Assembly (NCBI RefSeq): GCF_014651595.1
Contig: NZ_BMXE01000005.1
Location: 248,001-312,000 of the forward strand
Origin: Pseudovibrio japonicus
Lineage (GTDB): Bacteria; Pseudomonadota; Alphaproteobacteria; Rhizobiales; Stappiaceae
Direction: 5' to 3'
Length of the DNA stretch: 64,000 nt
Part shown: positions 42,877 to 51,813 of the stretch, piece by piece
How the letters are laid out: each line of letters starts with the position of its first letter
Position numbering within the stretch: the first letter of the stretch is position 1
The notes under the pieces: model-generated
Databases searched by the model: none
What the model saw: only the letters and a program-made list of their open reading frames with translations
What the model was told of the DNA's origin: nothing
Made by a program: the position numbers and the translations under genes

Positions 42877-45627
42877 ATGGACGATCTTCTCAGAGAGTTT
42901 CTCACTGAGACAAATGAAAGCCTGGATGTTGTCGACGTTGAGTTGGTGAAGTTTGAGCAAGAGCCGAACAATGCCACCATTCTGAATAACATTTTCAGGT
43001 TAGTGCATACAATCAAGGGCACTTGTGGGTTCCTCGGCCTGCCGCGTCTGGAAGCGATTGCTCATGCTGCTGAAACTCTTATGGGCAAGTTCCGCGACGG
43101 TGTTCCTGTAACACATGACGCGGTAACCCTTGTCCTTGCTTCTATTGATCGCATTAAAGATATTCTTGCAGACCTTGAGGCTGCCAACGGTACAGAGCCT
43201 GAGGGCACAGACCGTGATCTTATTGACCAGTTGGAGCACCTTTCCTTAAGCGCTGACAATGCTGATAACGCCGAGATCGATGAGATGGCGGCGGCTATGG
43301 CCGAAGAAAAAGCTGCTGAGGAAGCGGAAGGCACTGACGTCTATCAGGTTCTGGAACGGCCTTTGCGCCCCGGTGAAGTATCGCTGGACGAATTGGAACG
43401 CGCCTTCCAGGAAGCCGAGGTTGAGATCGACCTTCCGGTAGAGGCTGCTGAAGATGTAATTGAAGCTGCTGCCGAGGTTCCGTCTAAGGCTGCAGCCCCG
43501 ACTGTGACGCGGGAAGAGGCTAAGCCGAAGAACCCAAGCTCGAAGGGCAAGGCCTCTCAGCAAGGGGTTTCCAACCAGTCTATTCGTGTGAACGTGGAGA
43601 CGCTTGAGCACCTGATGACCATGGTGTCCGAGCTGGTGCTGACACGGAACCAGCTGCTGGAGATTGTTCGTCGTCATGAAGACAGCGAATTCAAGGTTCC
43701 ACTGCAGCGCCTGTCCAATGTCACCGGTGAGTTGCAGGAAGGGGTCATGAAGACCCGCATGCAGCCAATCGGGAATGCATGGCAGAAGCTTCCGCGTATT
43801 GTGCGCGATCTTTCGCAGGAACTTGATAAGCCAATCGGCCTTGAGATGATTGGTGCAGAGACCGAACTTGATCGTCAGGTTCTGGAGCTCATCAAGGATC
43901 CACTGACGCATATGATCCGCAACTCTGCCGACCATGGTCTGGAAGAACCTGCTGATCGTATTGCTGCTGGCAAGCCCGAGAAGGGTCTGATTACCCTGTC
44001 CGCTTATCATGAAGGCGGTCACATCATCATCGAAGTGAAAGATGATGGTCGTGGGCTGGATATTGAGCGGATCAAGGAAAAAGCGCTTCGAAACGGTGTG
44101 ACCACCGAAGCTGAACTTGAAAAGATGCCGGATCAGCAGATCTACAAGTTCATCTTTGCTGCAGGCTTCTCCACCGCGACCAATGTGACCAGCGTGTCGG
44201 GCCGCGGCGTTGGCATGGACGTTGTGCGCAACAATGTGGAGCTGATTGGCGGTTCCATTGACCTGCGCTCCACACCGGGCAAAGGCTCCAGCTTTATCAT
44301 CAAGATCCCGCTTACTCTGGCGATTGTTTCTACGTTGATCGTGGAGGCCGGTGGGGATCGTTATGCTATTCCGCAGCTGTCTGTTGTTGAGCTGGTTCGT
44401 GTCCAGTCCAATTCCGAGCACCGCATTGAGCGCCTCAAGGATCGTCCGGTGCTGCGCTTGCGCAACAAGCTTTTGCCGCTGGTCCATATGTCCCAGCTGC
44501 TGGGACAGGCTGAAGAAGGTGATCTTGACGAGGACAATGGCTTCATTGTTGTCATGCAGGTTGGCAGCCAGTCCTTTGGTGTTGTGGTGGACGGCGTGTT
44601 CCACACTGAAGAGATTGTTGTGAAGCCAATGTCTTCCATGCTGCGCAACATCAATATGTTCTCTGGAAACACCATCCTAGGTGATGGTGCCGTGATCATG
44701 ATTATTGATCCGAATGGTGTGGCAAGTGCTATGGCAAGCCATGCGTCCGGCACACTGACTGATACATTCGAGGATGAGCAGGACAGTGAAGAAGCTCTTG
44801 TTGTTGACGCGGATGCGCCAATTTCACTGTTGCTGTTCCGCGCAGGTTCTGAGGAGCCGAAGGCTGTACCGCTGTCACTGGTGACACGTCTTGAAGAGTT
44901 CGATGTTTCCAAGATTGAGCGCTCCAACGGTCGTGATCTGGTTCAGTACCGTGGATCACTGATGCCACTCGTCTACGTGAACGAAGGGGATCGTCACAAG
45001 TCCGAGGGCGCTCAGCCGATGCTGGTGTTCTCTGATAACGGTCGTTCAATGGGTCTGGTGGTTGATCAGATCGTGGACATTGTTGAAGACCGGATGAGCA
45101 TCGAAGTGGTCTCCGAGCGTCCAGGTGTTCTTGGCTCTGCGATCATTCGTGAGCGGGCAACGGAAGTGATTGACCTTGGCTACTATCTGCCATTGGCCTT
45201 TGATGACTGGTTTATGCGCAAGGAGATTGACTCGGCGACCAAGACGAGAAAACTGCTCTTCCTGGATGACAGTGCTTTTTTCCGCAACATGCTGACACCG
45301 GTTCTGAAAGCGGCTGGTTACGATGTGACCGTTTGTTCCAGTGCCCAGAGTGCTTACGAGCTGCTGGAAAAAGGGACCGAGTTTTCTGCGATTGTGACGG
45401 ATATCGAGATGCCGACGATCAGCGGCCATGAGTTCTGTGAGAGCCTGCGCCGTGATACCCGCTTCCGTCATTTGCCGATTATAGCGCTTTCCGCTGTGGT
45501 GACACCTGCGTCTATTGAAAAAGGTCGTCAGGCCGGGTTCGATGATTATGTGGCCAAGTTTGACAGGCCGGGTTTGCTGGCAGCGCTTAAAGATGTTTTG
45601 ACCAGTGATATGGGAGTTGCAGCATGA
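42877..45627 (+). CDS. cheA: Chemotaxis histidine kinase CheA with two CheW domains and a receiver
   Basis: A 916-residue hybrid. P1 phosphotransfer domain at ~1-105 with His44 (RLVHTIKGTCGFLG); a Glu/Ala-rich linker without a clear P2; dimerisation P3 at ~230-295; ATPase P4 at ~300-470 with the N box HMIRNSADHGLEEP, KDDGRGLD and GRGVGMDVV; P5 CheW-like domain at ~480-610; a second CheW-like domain at ~630-770 (LVQYRGSLMPLVYVN, MGLVVDQIVDIVED); and a C-terminal receiver at ~790-910 with LFLDDSAFFRNM, VTDIEMPTISG and VAKFD, so its Asp and Lys are present. ATG 42877 is chosen as the homology start; the frame is open from a GTG at 42838. Its stop overlaps the cheW start (ATGA). Confidence 0.93.
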   Translation: MDDLLREFLTETNESLDVVDVELVKFEQEPNNATILNNIFRLVHTIKGTCGFLGLPRLEAIAHAAETLMGKFRDGVPVTHDAVTLVLASIDRIKDILADLEAANGTEPEGTDRDLIDQLEHLSLSADNADNAEIDEMAAAMAEEKAAEEAEGTDVYQVLERPLRPGEVSLDELERAFQEAEVEIDLPVEAAEDVIEAAAEVPSKAAAPTVTREEAKPKNPSSKGKASQQGVSNQSIRVNVETLEHLMTMVSELVLTRNQLLEIVRRHEDSEFKVPLQRLSNVTGELQEGVMKTRMQPIGNAWQKLPRIVRDLSQELDKPIGLEMIGAETELDRQVLELIKDPLTHMIRNSADHGLEEPADRIAAGKPEKGLITLSAYHEGGHIIIEVKDDGRGLDIERIKEKALRNGVTTEAELEKMPDQQIYKFIFAAGFSTATNVTSVSGRGVGMDVVRNNVELIGGSIDLRSTPGKGSSFIIKIPLTLAIVSTLIVEAGGDRYAIPQLSVVELVRVQSNSEHRIERLKDRPVLRLRNKLLPLVHMSQLLGQAEEGDLDEDNGFIVVMQVGSQSFGVVVDGVFHTEEIVVKPMSSMLRNINMFSGNTILGDGAVIMIIDPNGVASAMASHASGTLTDTFEDEQDSEEALVVDADAPISLLLFRAGSEEPKAVPLSLVTRLEEFDVSKIERSNGRDLVQYRGSLMPLVYVNEGDRHKSEGAQPMLVFSDNGRSMGLVVDQIVDIVEDRMSIEVVSERPGVLGSAIIRERATEVIDLGYYLPLAFDDWFMRKEIDSATKTRKLLFLDDSAFFRNMLTPVLKAAGYDVTVCSSAQSAYELLEKGTEFSAIVTDIEMPTISGHEFCESLRRDTRFRHLPIIALSAVVTPASIEKGRQAGFDDYVAKFDRPGLLAALKDVLTSDMGVAA

Positions 45628-46121
45628 CCCCGCAAAATCTTGGCACCGTCAACGGCGATGACACCCGTCAGGGTCTTGCCGAACACATCCAGTATGTGAC
45701 TGTTGTGATTGGTAGCCAGTTGTTCGGACTGCCGATCTCTCAGGTTCATGATGTTTTTGTTCCTGAAAAAGTTACCCAAGTTCCTTTAGCACCGCCTGAA
45801 GTGGAAGGCGTGCTGAACTTGCGTGGACGCATTGTGACTGCGATCAATATGCGTCGCAAACTCCACCTCAAGCCAAATGACAGCGATCAGGGCATGATGG
45901 CTGTTGGTATTGAGTACAAAGGGGAGTCCTACGGTCTCGTGATTGATGCCGTAGGAGAAGTACTCAGCTTACCGAGGCATGAGATGGAAGCGAACCCATC
46001 CAATTTGGATTTCCGCTGGGCTGAAATCTCGGGTGGAGTGCATCGTCTGGACGGGCGACTGATGGTGGTCCTTGATGTGGACCGTCTGCTTAGCTCCCTG
46101 ATTGAACCTAAAGCCGCATAA
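45624..46121 (+). CDS. cheW: Chemotaxis adaptor CheW
   Basis: A 165-residue scaffold coupling receptors to CheA. After ~22 N-terminal residues the CheW fold is clear: YVTVVIGSQLFGLPISQVHD, PEVEGVLNLRGRIVTAINMR (receptor-contact loop with NLRGR), YKGESYGLVIDAVGEVLSLP and GVHRLDGRLMVVLDVDRLL. Starts within the cheA stop (ATGA overlap). Confidence 0.95.
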   Translation: MTPQNLGTVNGDDTRQGLAEHIQYVTVVIGSQLFGLPISQVHDVFVPEKVTQVPLAPPEVEGVLNLRGRIVTAINMRRKLHLKPNDSDQGMMAVGIEYKGESYGLVIDAVGEVLSLPRHEMEANPSNLDFRWAEISGGVHRLDGRLMVVLDVDRLLSSLIEPKAA

Positions 46122-46152
46122 AGCATACCTTCGAAGCGAGAGAGCCGAGTTA

Positions 46153-46518
46153 ATGAAAAAGTGTCTGGTTGTTGACGATTCCAGCGTAATCCGCAAAGTG
46201 GCGCGCCGCATTCTGGAGGACATTGGATTTGAAGTCACCGAGGCTGAGGACGGGCAAAAGGCACTTGATGCTTGCATAGCGTCTATGCCGGATGCTGTTT
46301 TGCTGGACTGGAACATGCCTGTCATGGACGGGCTGGAGTTTTTGGGCAGACTGCGTGAAGAGCATGGCGGTGATGAGCCGGTTGTTGTGTTCTGTACCAC
46401 GGAGAATGATGTTGCTCACATCACCAAGGCGATCCGGGCCGGAGCGAACGAATACATCATGAAACCGTTTGATCGGGAGATCCTTTCCGCGAAATTTCAG
46501 GAAGTTGGATTGGTCTAA
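46153..46518 (+). CDS. cheY: Chemotaxis response regulator CheY
   Basis: A 121-residue single-domain receiver. Acidic pair in LVVDDSSVIRK, phospho-acceptor in LLDWNMPVMDGLEF, Thr in FCTTENDVAH and Lys in IMKPFDREI are all present. ATG 46153 is chosen since the homology starts MKKCLVVDD; the frame is open upstream to 46102 inside the intergenic gap. Lies 31 bp after cheW and 3 bp before cheB. Confidence 0.94.
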   Translation: MKKCLVVDDSSVIRKVARRILEDIGFEVTEAEDGQKALDACIASMPDAVLLDWNMPVMDGLEFLGRLREEHGGDEPVVVFCTTENDVAHITKAIRAGANEYIMKPFDREILSAKFQEVGLV

Positions 46519-46521
46519 ATA

Positions 46522-47778
46522 ATGGATATGGGCCGGTTGGGAATGTATACAAAAACTGAGGAGCCGAAAAAGGAGAAATCCAATCAAACGGCACCTATCC
46601 GGGTCATGGTCGTTGATGATTCTGTTGTCATTCGTGGGTTGTTCAGCCGGTGGATCGAAGCCGATCCGGAGCTTGAGGTTGTTGCAACCCACCGTAATGG
46701 CGATCTGGCTGTAAAAGACATCGAGCGCAGCAACCCTGATGTGGTTGTGCTTGATGTTGAAATGCCGGTGATGGATGGCCTGACGGCTCTTCCGAAACTT
46801 CTTGAGAAGAAACGCGATCTTATCATCGTGATGGCTTCCACGCTGACGCGCCGAAATGCCGAAACGAGTTTGAAGGCACTTTCTCTTGGTGCCACCGACT
46901 ATGTGGCCAAGCCTGAAACAACGCGCCAGACCGCTGGTGCGGCTGATTTCCAGCGGGAGCTGCTGGAAAAGCTGCGGATGCTTGGGCGCGGGGGGAAGCG
47001 CCAGAAACGCACCAGAACGTCAACCGAGCCTGTTCGCAGGATGCGTGCGGAGATCGTCAATGATCCACACCAGCGTCCGGCTGAGACCACTGCTGAGCGC
47101 GCCGAGGCGCGAGCTGCCATACGGCGTTCGCGAGCGGCAGGGTTGCAGGGCGCTGGAAAGCAAGAGGTTACGCTGCGGCCCTATTCTTCCGTCGTGCCGC
47201 GGGTTCTTGCGATTGGCAGCTCTACAGGGGGCCCACAGGCGCTCCAGCGTGTGCTGACTGATGCGCGCGATGGTTTGCTCAAGGTTCCTGTTGTGATTAC
47301 GCAGCATATGCCGCGTACGTTCACGACAATTCTGGCGGAGCATTTGCATAAACAACTTCAGCTTCCCTCCAAAGAAGCTGAACATATGGATGTATTGAAA
47401 CCTGGGCACGTCTATATCGCTCCAGGCGGAATTCATTTGAAAATCGGCAAGCAGAACGGGCAGGCGGTTTCGCTGCTTGAAGACGGTGCGCCCGTCAATT
47501 TCTGTAAGCCATCTGTGGATCCACTTTTTGAAAGTGCAGCCGAAGTTTTCGGGACCGCGTGTCTGGCACTCGTTTTGACCGGTATGGGCAGTGATGGCGC
47601 GTATGGCGTCAATGCGATTGCCGGTAAGGGCGGAAGCGTCATTGCGCAGGATGAGGCCTCGAGTGTTGTCTGGGGGATGCCGGGTGCTGCTGCCCGTACA
47701 GGGAACTGTAGCGGTATCGTGCCTCTCGATCAGATGGGTGCACAAGTCAAGCGTATCTTAAAAGGAGCCGCGCGATGA
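46522..47778 (+). CDS. cheB: Chemotaxis methylesterase/deamidase CheB
   Basis: A 418-residue two-domain protein. Receiver at ~25-150 with VMVVDDSVVIRGLF, VLDVEMPVMDGLTALPKL and DYVAKPE; a long basic linker (~160-225, Arg-rich KRQKRTRTSTEPVRRMR); methylesterase at ~230-415 with Ser in AIGSSTGGPQAL, His in VITQHMPRTFT and Asp in TGMGSDGAYGV. The linker is longer and more basic than in E. coli CheB. A second ATG seven codons in (MYTKTEEP) is an alternative start. The stop overlaps the cheR start by four bases. Confidence 0.94.
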   Translation: MDMGRLGMYTKTEEPKKEKSNQTAPIRVMVVDDSVVIRGLFSRWIEADPELEVVATHRNGDLAVKDIERSNPDVVVLDVEMPVMDGLTALPKLLEKKRDLIIVMASTLTRRNAETSLKALSLGATDYVAKPETTRQTAGAADFQRELLEKLRMLGRGGKRQKRTRTSTEPVRRMRAEIVNDPHQRPAETTAERAEARAAIRRSRAAGLQGAGKQEVTLRPYSSVVPRVLAIGSSTGGPQALQRVLTDARDGLLKVPVVITQHMPRTFTTILAEHLHKQLQLPSKEAEHMDVLKPGHVYIAPGGIHLKIGKQNGQAVSLLEDGAPVNFCKPSVDPLFESAAEVFGTACLALVLTGMGSDGAYGVNAIAGKGGSVIAQDEASSVVWGMPGAAARTGNCSGIVPLDQMGAQVKRILKGAAR

Positions 47779-48692
47779 TGACTTCTGAATATGATTTCTT
47801 AAAGAAATTTCTGAAATCCCGTAGCGGCCTCGTTCTTTCCGATGAAAAGCAGTATCTGGTTGAAAGCCGCTTGATGCCGGTGGCACGACGTCACAACCTC
47901 AACGGCCTGAGCGAGCTTATTCTTGCGATCAGCAAGCCGGGCTCCATGATGTTGCAGAGTGACGTTGTCGAAGCGATGACGACGAACGAGTCCTTCTTCT
48001 TCCGTGACAAGAGCCCCTTCGAGAATTTTCGTAAGGTGATGCTTCCTCATCTGCTTGAGGCCCGAAAGTCGCGTCGGAGCGCCCGCATCTGGTGCGCGGC
48101 AGCGTCTACAGGGCAGGAGCCTTATTCGCTGAGCATGTATCTGAAGGAAGACAAGGCCAAGGTTGGTGGGTTCCGGTTTGAAATACTGGGAACCGACATC
48201 TCCAACGAGGTGCTGGAGAAGGCGCGGACGGGGATTTACAGCCAGTTCGAAGTTCAGCGTGGTCTGCCTATTCAGATGCTGTTGAAGTACTTTTCGCAGC
48301 AGGGTGAGTTGTGGCAGATGGCTCCGGAGATCCGGGCAATGGTGCAGTGGCGCAAGCTGAACCTTCTGGAGAACTTCAGTCATCTGGGTGAGTTTGACAT
48401 CATCTTCTGCCGGAACGTGCTGATCTATTTTGACCAGCAGACCAAGATTGATGTGCTGAACCGCATATATCGACAGCTTCCTGATGATGGGTTCCTTGTG
48501 CTTGGTGCTGCGGAAACCGTGGTTGGGCTGACTGATAGCTTTGAGCCTTATCCAGATCTGCGTGGTGTTTATCGTAAGAAGCAGGCGGCAAGCCGTCCAG
48601 CAGGTTCGACCAACCGTCCTGAGCGGCCTTCTGCGAAGCCATCCACGTCGCGGTCTTCCATTCAGGCTCTTGCGGGCGGCTCCCGCTTCTAG
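47775..48692 (+). CDS. cheR: Chemotaxis receptor methyltransferase CheR
   Basis: A 305-residue SAM-dependent glutamate methyltransferase for chemoreceptors. N-terminal helical domain (FLKKFLKSRSGLVLSDEKQY), TTNESFFFRD active region, SAM motif CAAASTGQEPYSLSM, acidic loop ILGTDISNEVLEKARTGIY and FDIIFCRNVLIYFD. The C-terminal ~35 residues are Ser/Pro-rich and extra to the fold. Last gene of cheA-W-Y-B-R before a terminator; no receptor, cheD or CheY phosphatase gene is in the window. Confidence 0.94.
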   Translation: MMTSEYDFLKKFLKSRSGLVLSDEKQYLVESRLMPVARRHNLNGLSELILAISKPGSMMLQSDVVEAMTTNESFFFRDKSPFENFRKVMLPHLLEARKSRRSARIWCAAASTGQEPYSLSMYLKEDKAKVGGFRFEILGTDISNEVLEKARTGIYSQFEVQRGLPIQMLLKYFSQQGELWQMAPEIRAMVQWRKLNLLENFSHLGEFDIIFCRNVLIYFDQQTKIDVLNRIYRQLPDDGFLVLGAAETVVGLTDSFEPYPDLRGVYRKKQAASRPAGSTNRPERPSAKPSTSRSSIQALAGGSRF

Positions 48693-48709
48693 GGGCGAAT
48701 AACAAGGCG

Positions 48710-48736
48710 GGTCAGCATTGTGCTGACCTTTTTTAT
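48710..48736 (+). terminator. Terminator of the che operon
   Basis: GGTCAGCA-TTG-TGCTGACC followed by six T residues. Confidence 0.88.
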
Positions 48737-48868
48737 TGCTTCAGCAACTGGTAATCACTCGCAATTCAAATCCAATGCGAGTGAATTCCTCCAAAAGTTC
48801 ATCAGAGTTTCCCTTTAAATTTGCCAGTGCTTGGCTGTGTTCGCAGTCAGTTGGTTAGGGAGTATGTG

Positions 48869-49873
48869 ATGAGTTCTCGTGATTTCATGAAGCTGAGCAG
48901 ACGAGGTGCGCTTGCTTTGGGGGCAGGCGGGTTGCTTGCGACCGGGGTGAGAAGTTCGGAGGTTGCCGCTGAAATCCCGATGGAAACTTCCAGCCAGCAC
49001 GCGCCTGCGACTGAATTCCAGCTTGGCGAATTCAAGGTGTACACCTTGCTGGATGGCAGCTTTGTTGCCGAGCATCCGCAGGACACGTTTGGCATGGACC
49101 AAACGAGCGAAGTGTTTGCGCAGGCGAGTCACGATCATTTTATTCCCGACGACAAGTTTAGAGGTTTCTTCACGCCGACCCTTGTGAACACGGGCGATAC
49201 GCTGGTGTTGTTTGATACGGGGAGGGGGACTCTTGCCCAGCCGGAAAGTGGCAACTTGCTCAGGGCGCTTAATACCGCAGGCATTCGGCCCGGAGAAATT
49301 GATGTTGTGGTGCTGACGCATATGCATGCGGACCATACTGGTGGGCTGATGCACAATGATGCGCCGACCTTTCCAAGAGCGCGGTATGTGACGAGCCCTA
49401 TTGAGTTTGACTATTGGGAACAGCTTGGTCCCGCCGCCAACCAGAGTGCGCGGGTGTTTGCGGATAATGTACTTCCGCTGAGAGAGAAATTCACCTTCAT
49501 TGAGCCGGGAGGCGAGGTGGTTCCCGGCATCACTGCGGTTGAGGCTTATGGCCATACGCCGGGACATATGGCGTATTCGGTGGAAGCCAATGGGCAGAAA
49601 CTCATGCTCACTGCTGATACGGCCAATCACTTTGCGTGGTCTCTGGCCTATCCGGACTGGCGTGTTGTGTTTGATATCGACAAAGCCCGCGCCGCAGAAA
49701 CGCGCCGTCGCATCTTCGGAATGATTGCCGAAGAGCGGATTCCGTTTATTGGCTACCATATGCCGTTCCCCGCGCTCGGGTTTGTTGAAGCTGTGGGCGA
49801 CGGGTTCCGGTACATACCGGGCACTTATCAGCTGCAGCTTGGCAATGAGGATGAGCAGAACAGGCCGGAGTAA
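48869..49873 (+). CDS. Exported MBL-fold metallohydrolase (Tat signal)
   Basis: A 334-residue protein. The N-terminus (FMKLSRRGALALGAGGLLAT) is a twin-arginine signal, so it is probably exported folded with its metals. The metallo-beta-lactamase motif is HMHADHTGG (~152-160), with later metal ligands in YGHTPGHMAYS, LTADTANHFAW and a final GYHMPFP. It resembles the MBL group that includes lactonases and alkylsulfatase-like or quorum-quenching hydrolases; the substrate is not evident. ATG 48869 is preceded by TAGGGAG. Its last codons and stop form one copy of a 19-bp direct repeat that recurs after the next gene. Confidence 0.82.
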   Translation: MSSRDFMKLSRRGALALGAGGLLATGVRSSEVAAEIPMETSSQHAPATEFQLGEFKVYTLLDGSFVAEHPQDTFGMDQTSEVFAQASHDHFIPDDKFRGFFTPTLVNTGDTLVLFDTGRGTLAQPESGNLLRALNTAGIRPGEIDVVVLTHMHADHTGGLMHNDAPTFPRARYVTSPIEFDYWEQLGPAANQSARVFADNVLPLREKFTFIEPGGEVVPGITAVEAYGHTPGHMAYSVEANGQKLMLTADTANHFAWSLAYPDWRVVFDIDKARAAETRRRIFGMIAEERIPFIGYHMPFPALGFVEAVGDGFRYIPGTYQLQLGNEDEQNRPE

Positions 49874-49877
49874 CTAT
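49859..49877 (+). repeat. Direct repeat, left copy (methyltransferase boundary)
   Basis: AACAGGCCGGAGTAACTAT, spanning the stop codon of the MBL gene. The same 19 bases with one C/T change recur at 50778-50796, 919 bp downstream. Confidence 0.8.
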
Positions 49878-49928
49878 CCTTTGGTCCATTCCGTTCCGCC
49901 GGCGGGTCCGGCCAGCTGGAGTGTCAAA

Positions 49929-50765
49929 ATGACTGTTCGAACCCAATGGCGTCGGTTATGGCAGGGATTGCAGACAATCAGCGGGTTGCGTCGGCAAGGT
50001 TTCTTCATTCCGTACAGATATGCGGAAAGTGTCTCGCCCGAGTCCTATCCGGCACTCGAACCGCTGTTTCGCGAAGCTGAGCCGGATATGCGGCGGCTCA
50101 TGGATGTCATCGATCAGTACGCAACAGACTTGGCAGGGTTTGATGGTCCACCACCCCGGCCGCGAATTGCTCAGAACTGGTTTGCACGGCTTGACGCCGG
50201 AGCAGCTTATGCGATGGTGCGTTGCCAGCAGCCAAAAACCATAATTGAAATCGGATCCGGGCACTCCACCCGCTTCATGGCGCAGGCGGTCACTGATGGG
50301 TCTTGCCGGTCGCGTATCATATGTATCGATCCCGCCCCGCGTGCAACAATCTCGGGCCTCGCGCTGGATCATATACCCAAGGTCCTCAGTGACGCAGATC
50401 CGTCGGTTTTCAGTCAACTTCAGGCTGGCGACGTGCTTTTCGTTGATTCAAGCCATATCTCCATGCCGGGAACCGATGTCGATACGGTGTTCGCCAGTAT
50501 TCTTCCTGCGCTTCCGGCAGGTGTTCTGGTTCACGTCCACGATGTCGTGCTTCCCGACGCTTATCCGGCAGATTGGGACTGGCGCGCCTATAACGAACAA
50601 CTTCCCGTTGCCTGTCTCCTGCAAGGTGGATACCGGCTTTTATGGTCAAGTCACTGGGTCGCCACACGGCAAAAAGCCTGGGTTGCGGAGGGGCCGGTTG
50701 CGACAATTCCTATGCGGGAGGAGGCGCTGGAGACCAGCATCTGGATGGAAAAGCGGGAAACTTAG
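49929..50765 (+). CDS. Class I SAM-dependent methyltransferase
   Basis: A 278-residue protein of the Methyltransf_24-like type. SAM-binding motif I is TIIEIGSGHSTRFMAQAVT at ~105-122, followed by ICIDPAPR (acidic loop), GDVLFVDSSHISMPGTDVD and VLVHVHDVVLPDAYP (motifs with Asp/His as in metal-dependent class members). The N-terminal ~90 residues are extra (RRLWQGLQTISGLRRQGFFI). Methyl acceptor unknown; homologues often act in surface polysaccharide or secondary metabolism. ATG 49929 has GGAG eight bases upstream; the frame runs upstream through the MBL gene, but those residues are shadow. The gene is bounded by a 19-bp direct repeat and seems inserted between two formerly adjacent convergent genes. 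Confidence 0.78.
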   Translation: MTVRTQWRRLWQGLQTISGLRRQGFFIPYRYAESVSPESYPALEPLFREAEPDMRRLMDVIDQYATDLAGFDGPPPRPRIAQNWFARLDAGAAYAMVRCQQPKTIIEIGSGHSTRFMAQAVTDGSCRSRIICIDPAPRATISGLALDHIPKVLSDADPSVFSQLQAGDVLFVDSSHISMPGTDVDTVFASILPALPAGVLVHVHDVVLPDAYPADWDWRAYNEQLPVACLLQGGYRLLWSSHWVATRQKAWVAEGPVATIPMREEALETSIWMEKRET

Positions 50766-50777
50766 CAGCTCTGCACA

Positions 50778-50796
50778 AACAGGCCGGAGTAATTAT
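50778..50796 (+). repeat. Direct repeat, right copy (methyltransferase boundary)
   Basis: AACAGGCCGGAGTAATTAT; 18 of 19 bases equal the copy at 49859-49877. It overlaps the stop codon of the convergent DMT gene (TTA at 50793-50795). Confidence 0.8.
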
Positions 50797-51641
50797 TGTC
50801 TGGGCTTTGGTTTTCGTTGATAGGCAGAAATTGCGACGCCGCTCAGCACCATGAAGGCGGCAATGACGAACCGAAGATCGATGGTCTCTGCTAGGAATAC
50901 GATGCCACCGGCGGTTGCGATGATTGGGACGGTGAGCTGTGCTACTGCGGCCGTGCTTGTCTGCAACTTCGGGATAATGGAGTACCACAGTGCGTAGCCA
51001 AGACCGGAGGTGACCGCACCAGAGACGATGGCTAGTGCAATTCCGATTGTGGTGATTTGGTTTTCGTCTGGAAACAGCAGCATAGCGACTGCGACAATGG
51101 GGACCGCATAGACAAAGTTCATACCAGTGTCTTTGAGAGGGTTTGCTGCGCCTCTGCCGATGAGCGAGTAAATCCCCCAGCCAATTGCGGCAATTGTCAT
51201 CAATCCTGCTCCAAGTGGGTCAATGCCTGCGCTGGAAGGGGAGAGCAGGTAGGCAAGGCCGGAAAATGCGAGTGCTGCACCAATCCATTTTTGCAGCGTT
51301 ACGTTTTCGCGCTGCAGGATTGCGCCAATAAACATAGTGATTTGCACGACACCGAAGAGCAGAAGAGCACCGAAACCAGCATCAAGAGAAATGTAGGCTT
51401 GAGAGAAACCGATGATATAGGCGCAGAGCGCAAGTACCGCAGTGATATTGGGTTTTGAGAATGTGAACTTCTTTTGGTCTTTGAAGAGGATAAGTGCAAG
51501 GAGCATGACGGCTCCTGAAATCACACGGACACTTGCAAAAGCGGATGGCCCTATCTCCCCGTCAGCTAACGCCAGACGGTTGAGAACGGAATTGGCGGCA
51601 AACGCGACCATAACAATGGATGTAAGAAAAAAGAGCCTCAT
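50793..51641 (-). CDS. DMT-family (EamA) transporter
   Basis: A 282-residue inner-membrane protein with about ten helices in two EamA repeats, beginning MRLFFLTSIVMVAFAANSVL, with a conserved GFSQAYISLDAGFGALLLFG segment in the first repeat and YALWYSIIPKLQTSTAAVAQ in the second. The tail is basic (YQRKPKPRQ). Substrate unknown. ATG 51641 starts at the first membrane helix; the frame is open 12 codons further upstream. The gene end overlaps the right copy of the direct repeat, and the protein is not closely similar to the DMT protein at 25.8-26.7 kb. Confidence 0.83.
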   Translation of the reverse strand: MRLFFLTSIVMVAFAANSVLNRLALADGEIGPSAFASVRVISGAVMLLALILFKDQKKFTFSKPNITAVLALCAYIIGFSQAYISLDAGFGALLLFGVVQITMFIGAILQRENVTLQKWIGAALAFSGLAYLLSPSSAGIDPLGAGLMTIAAIGWGIYSLIGRGAANPLKDTGMNFVYAVPIVAVAMLLFPDENQITTIGIALAIVSGAVTSGLGYALWYSIIPKLQTSTAAVAQLTVPIIATAGGIVFLAETIDLRFVIAAFMVLSGVAISAYQRKPKPRQ

Positions 51642-51730
51642 GGCCGCACCATCACAACAAATGCGTCTGACTTGCAAGACACTTAGGCGTTATCCGAAAT
51701 GCTGTGGTTGCCACTGGTGAGGGCACACTC

Positions 51731-51770
51731 AAAAAGCCCTGTGTGGTGCGTACCAAACAGGGCTTTTACT
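51731..51770 (-). terminator. Terminator downstream of ctrA
   Basis: AAAAAGCCCTGT-(13 nt)-ACAGGGCTTTT. Read on the minus strand after the ctrA stop, it ends in a T run. Confidence 0.75.
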
Positions 51771-51813
51771 GAAACTTTTTGAAAGCCAGCTGAGTAAAAA
51801 GCGTTGAGCCGCT

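Noticed and set aside
49725-49928. Upstream extension of the methyltransferase frame into the MBL gene
   Set aside because: It is the out-of-frame MBL sequence and lacks resemblance to a methyltransferase; ATG 49929 has its own ribosome binding site.
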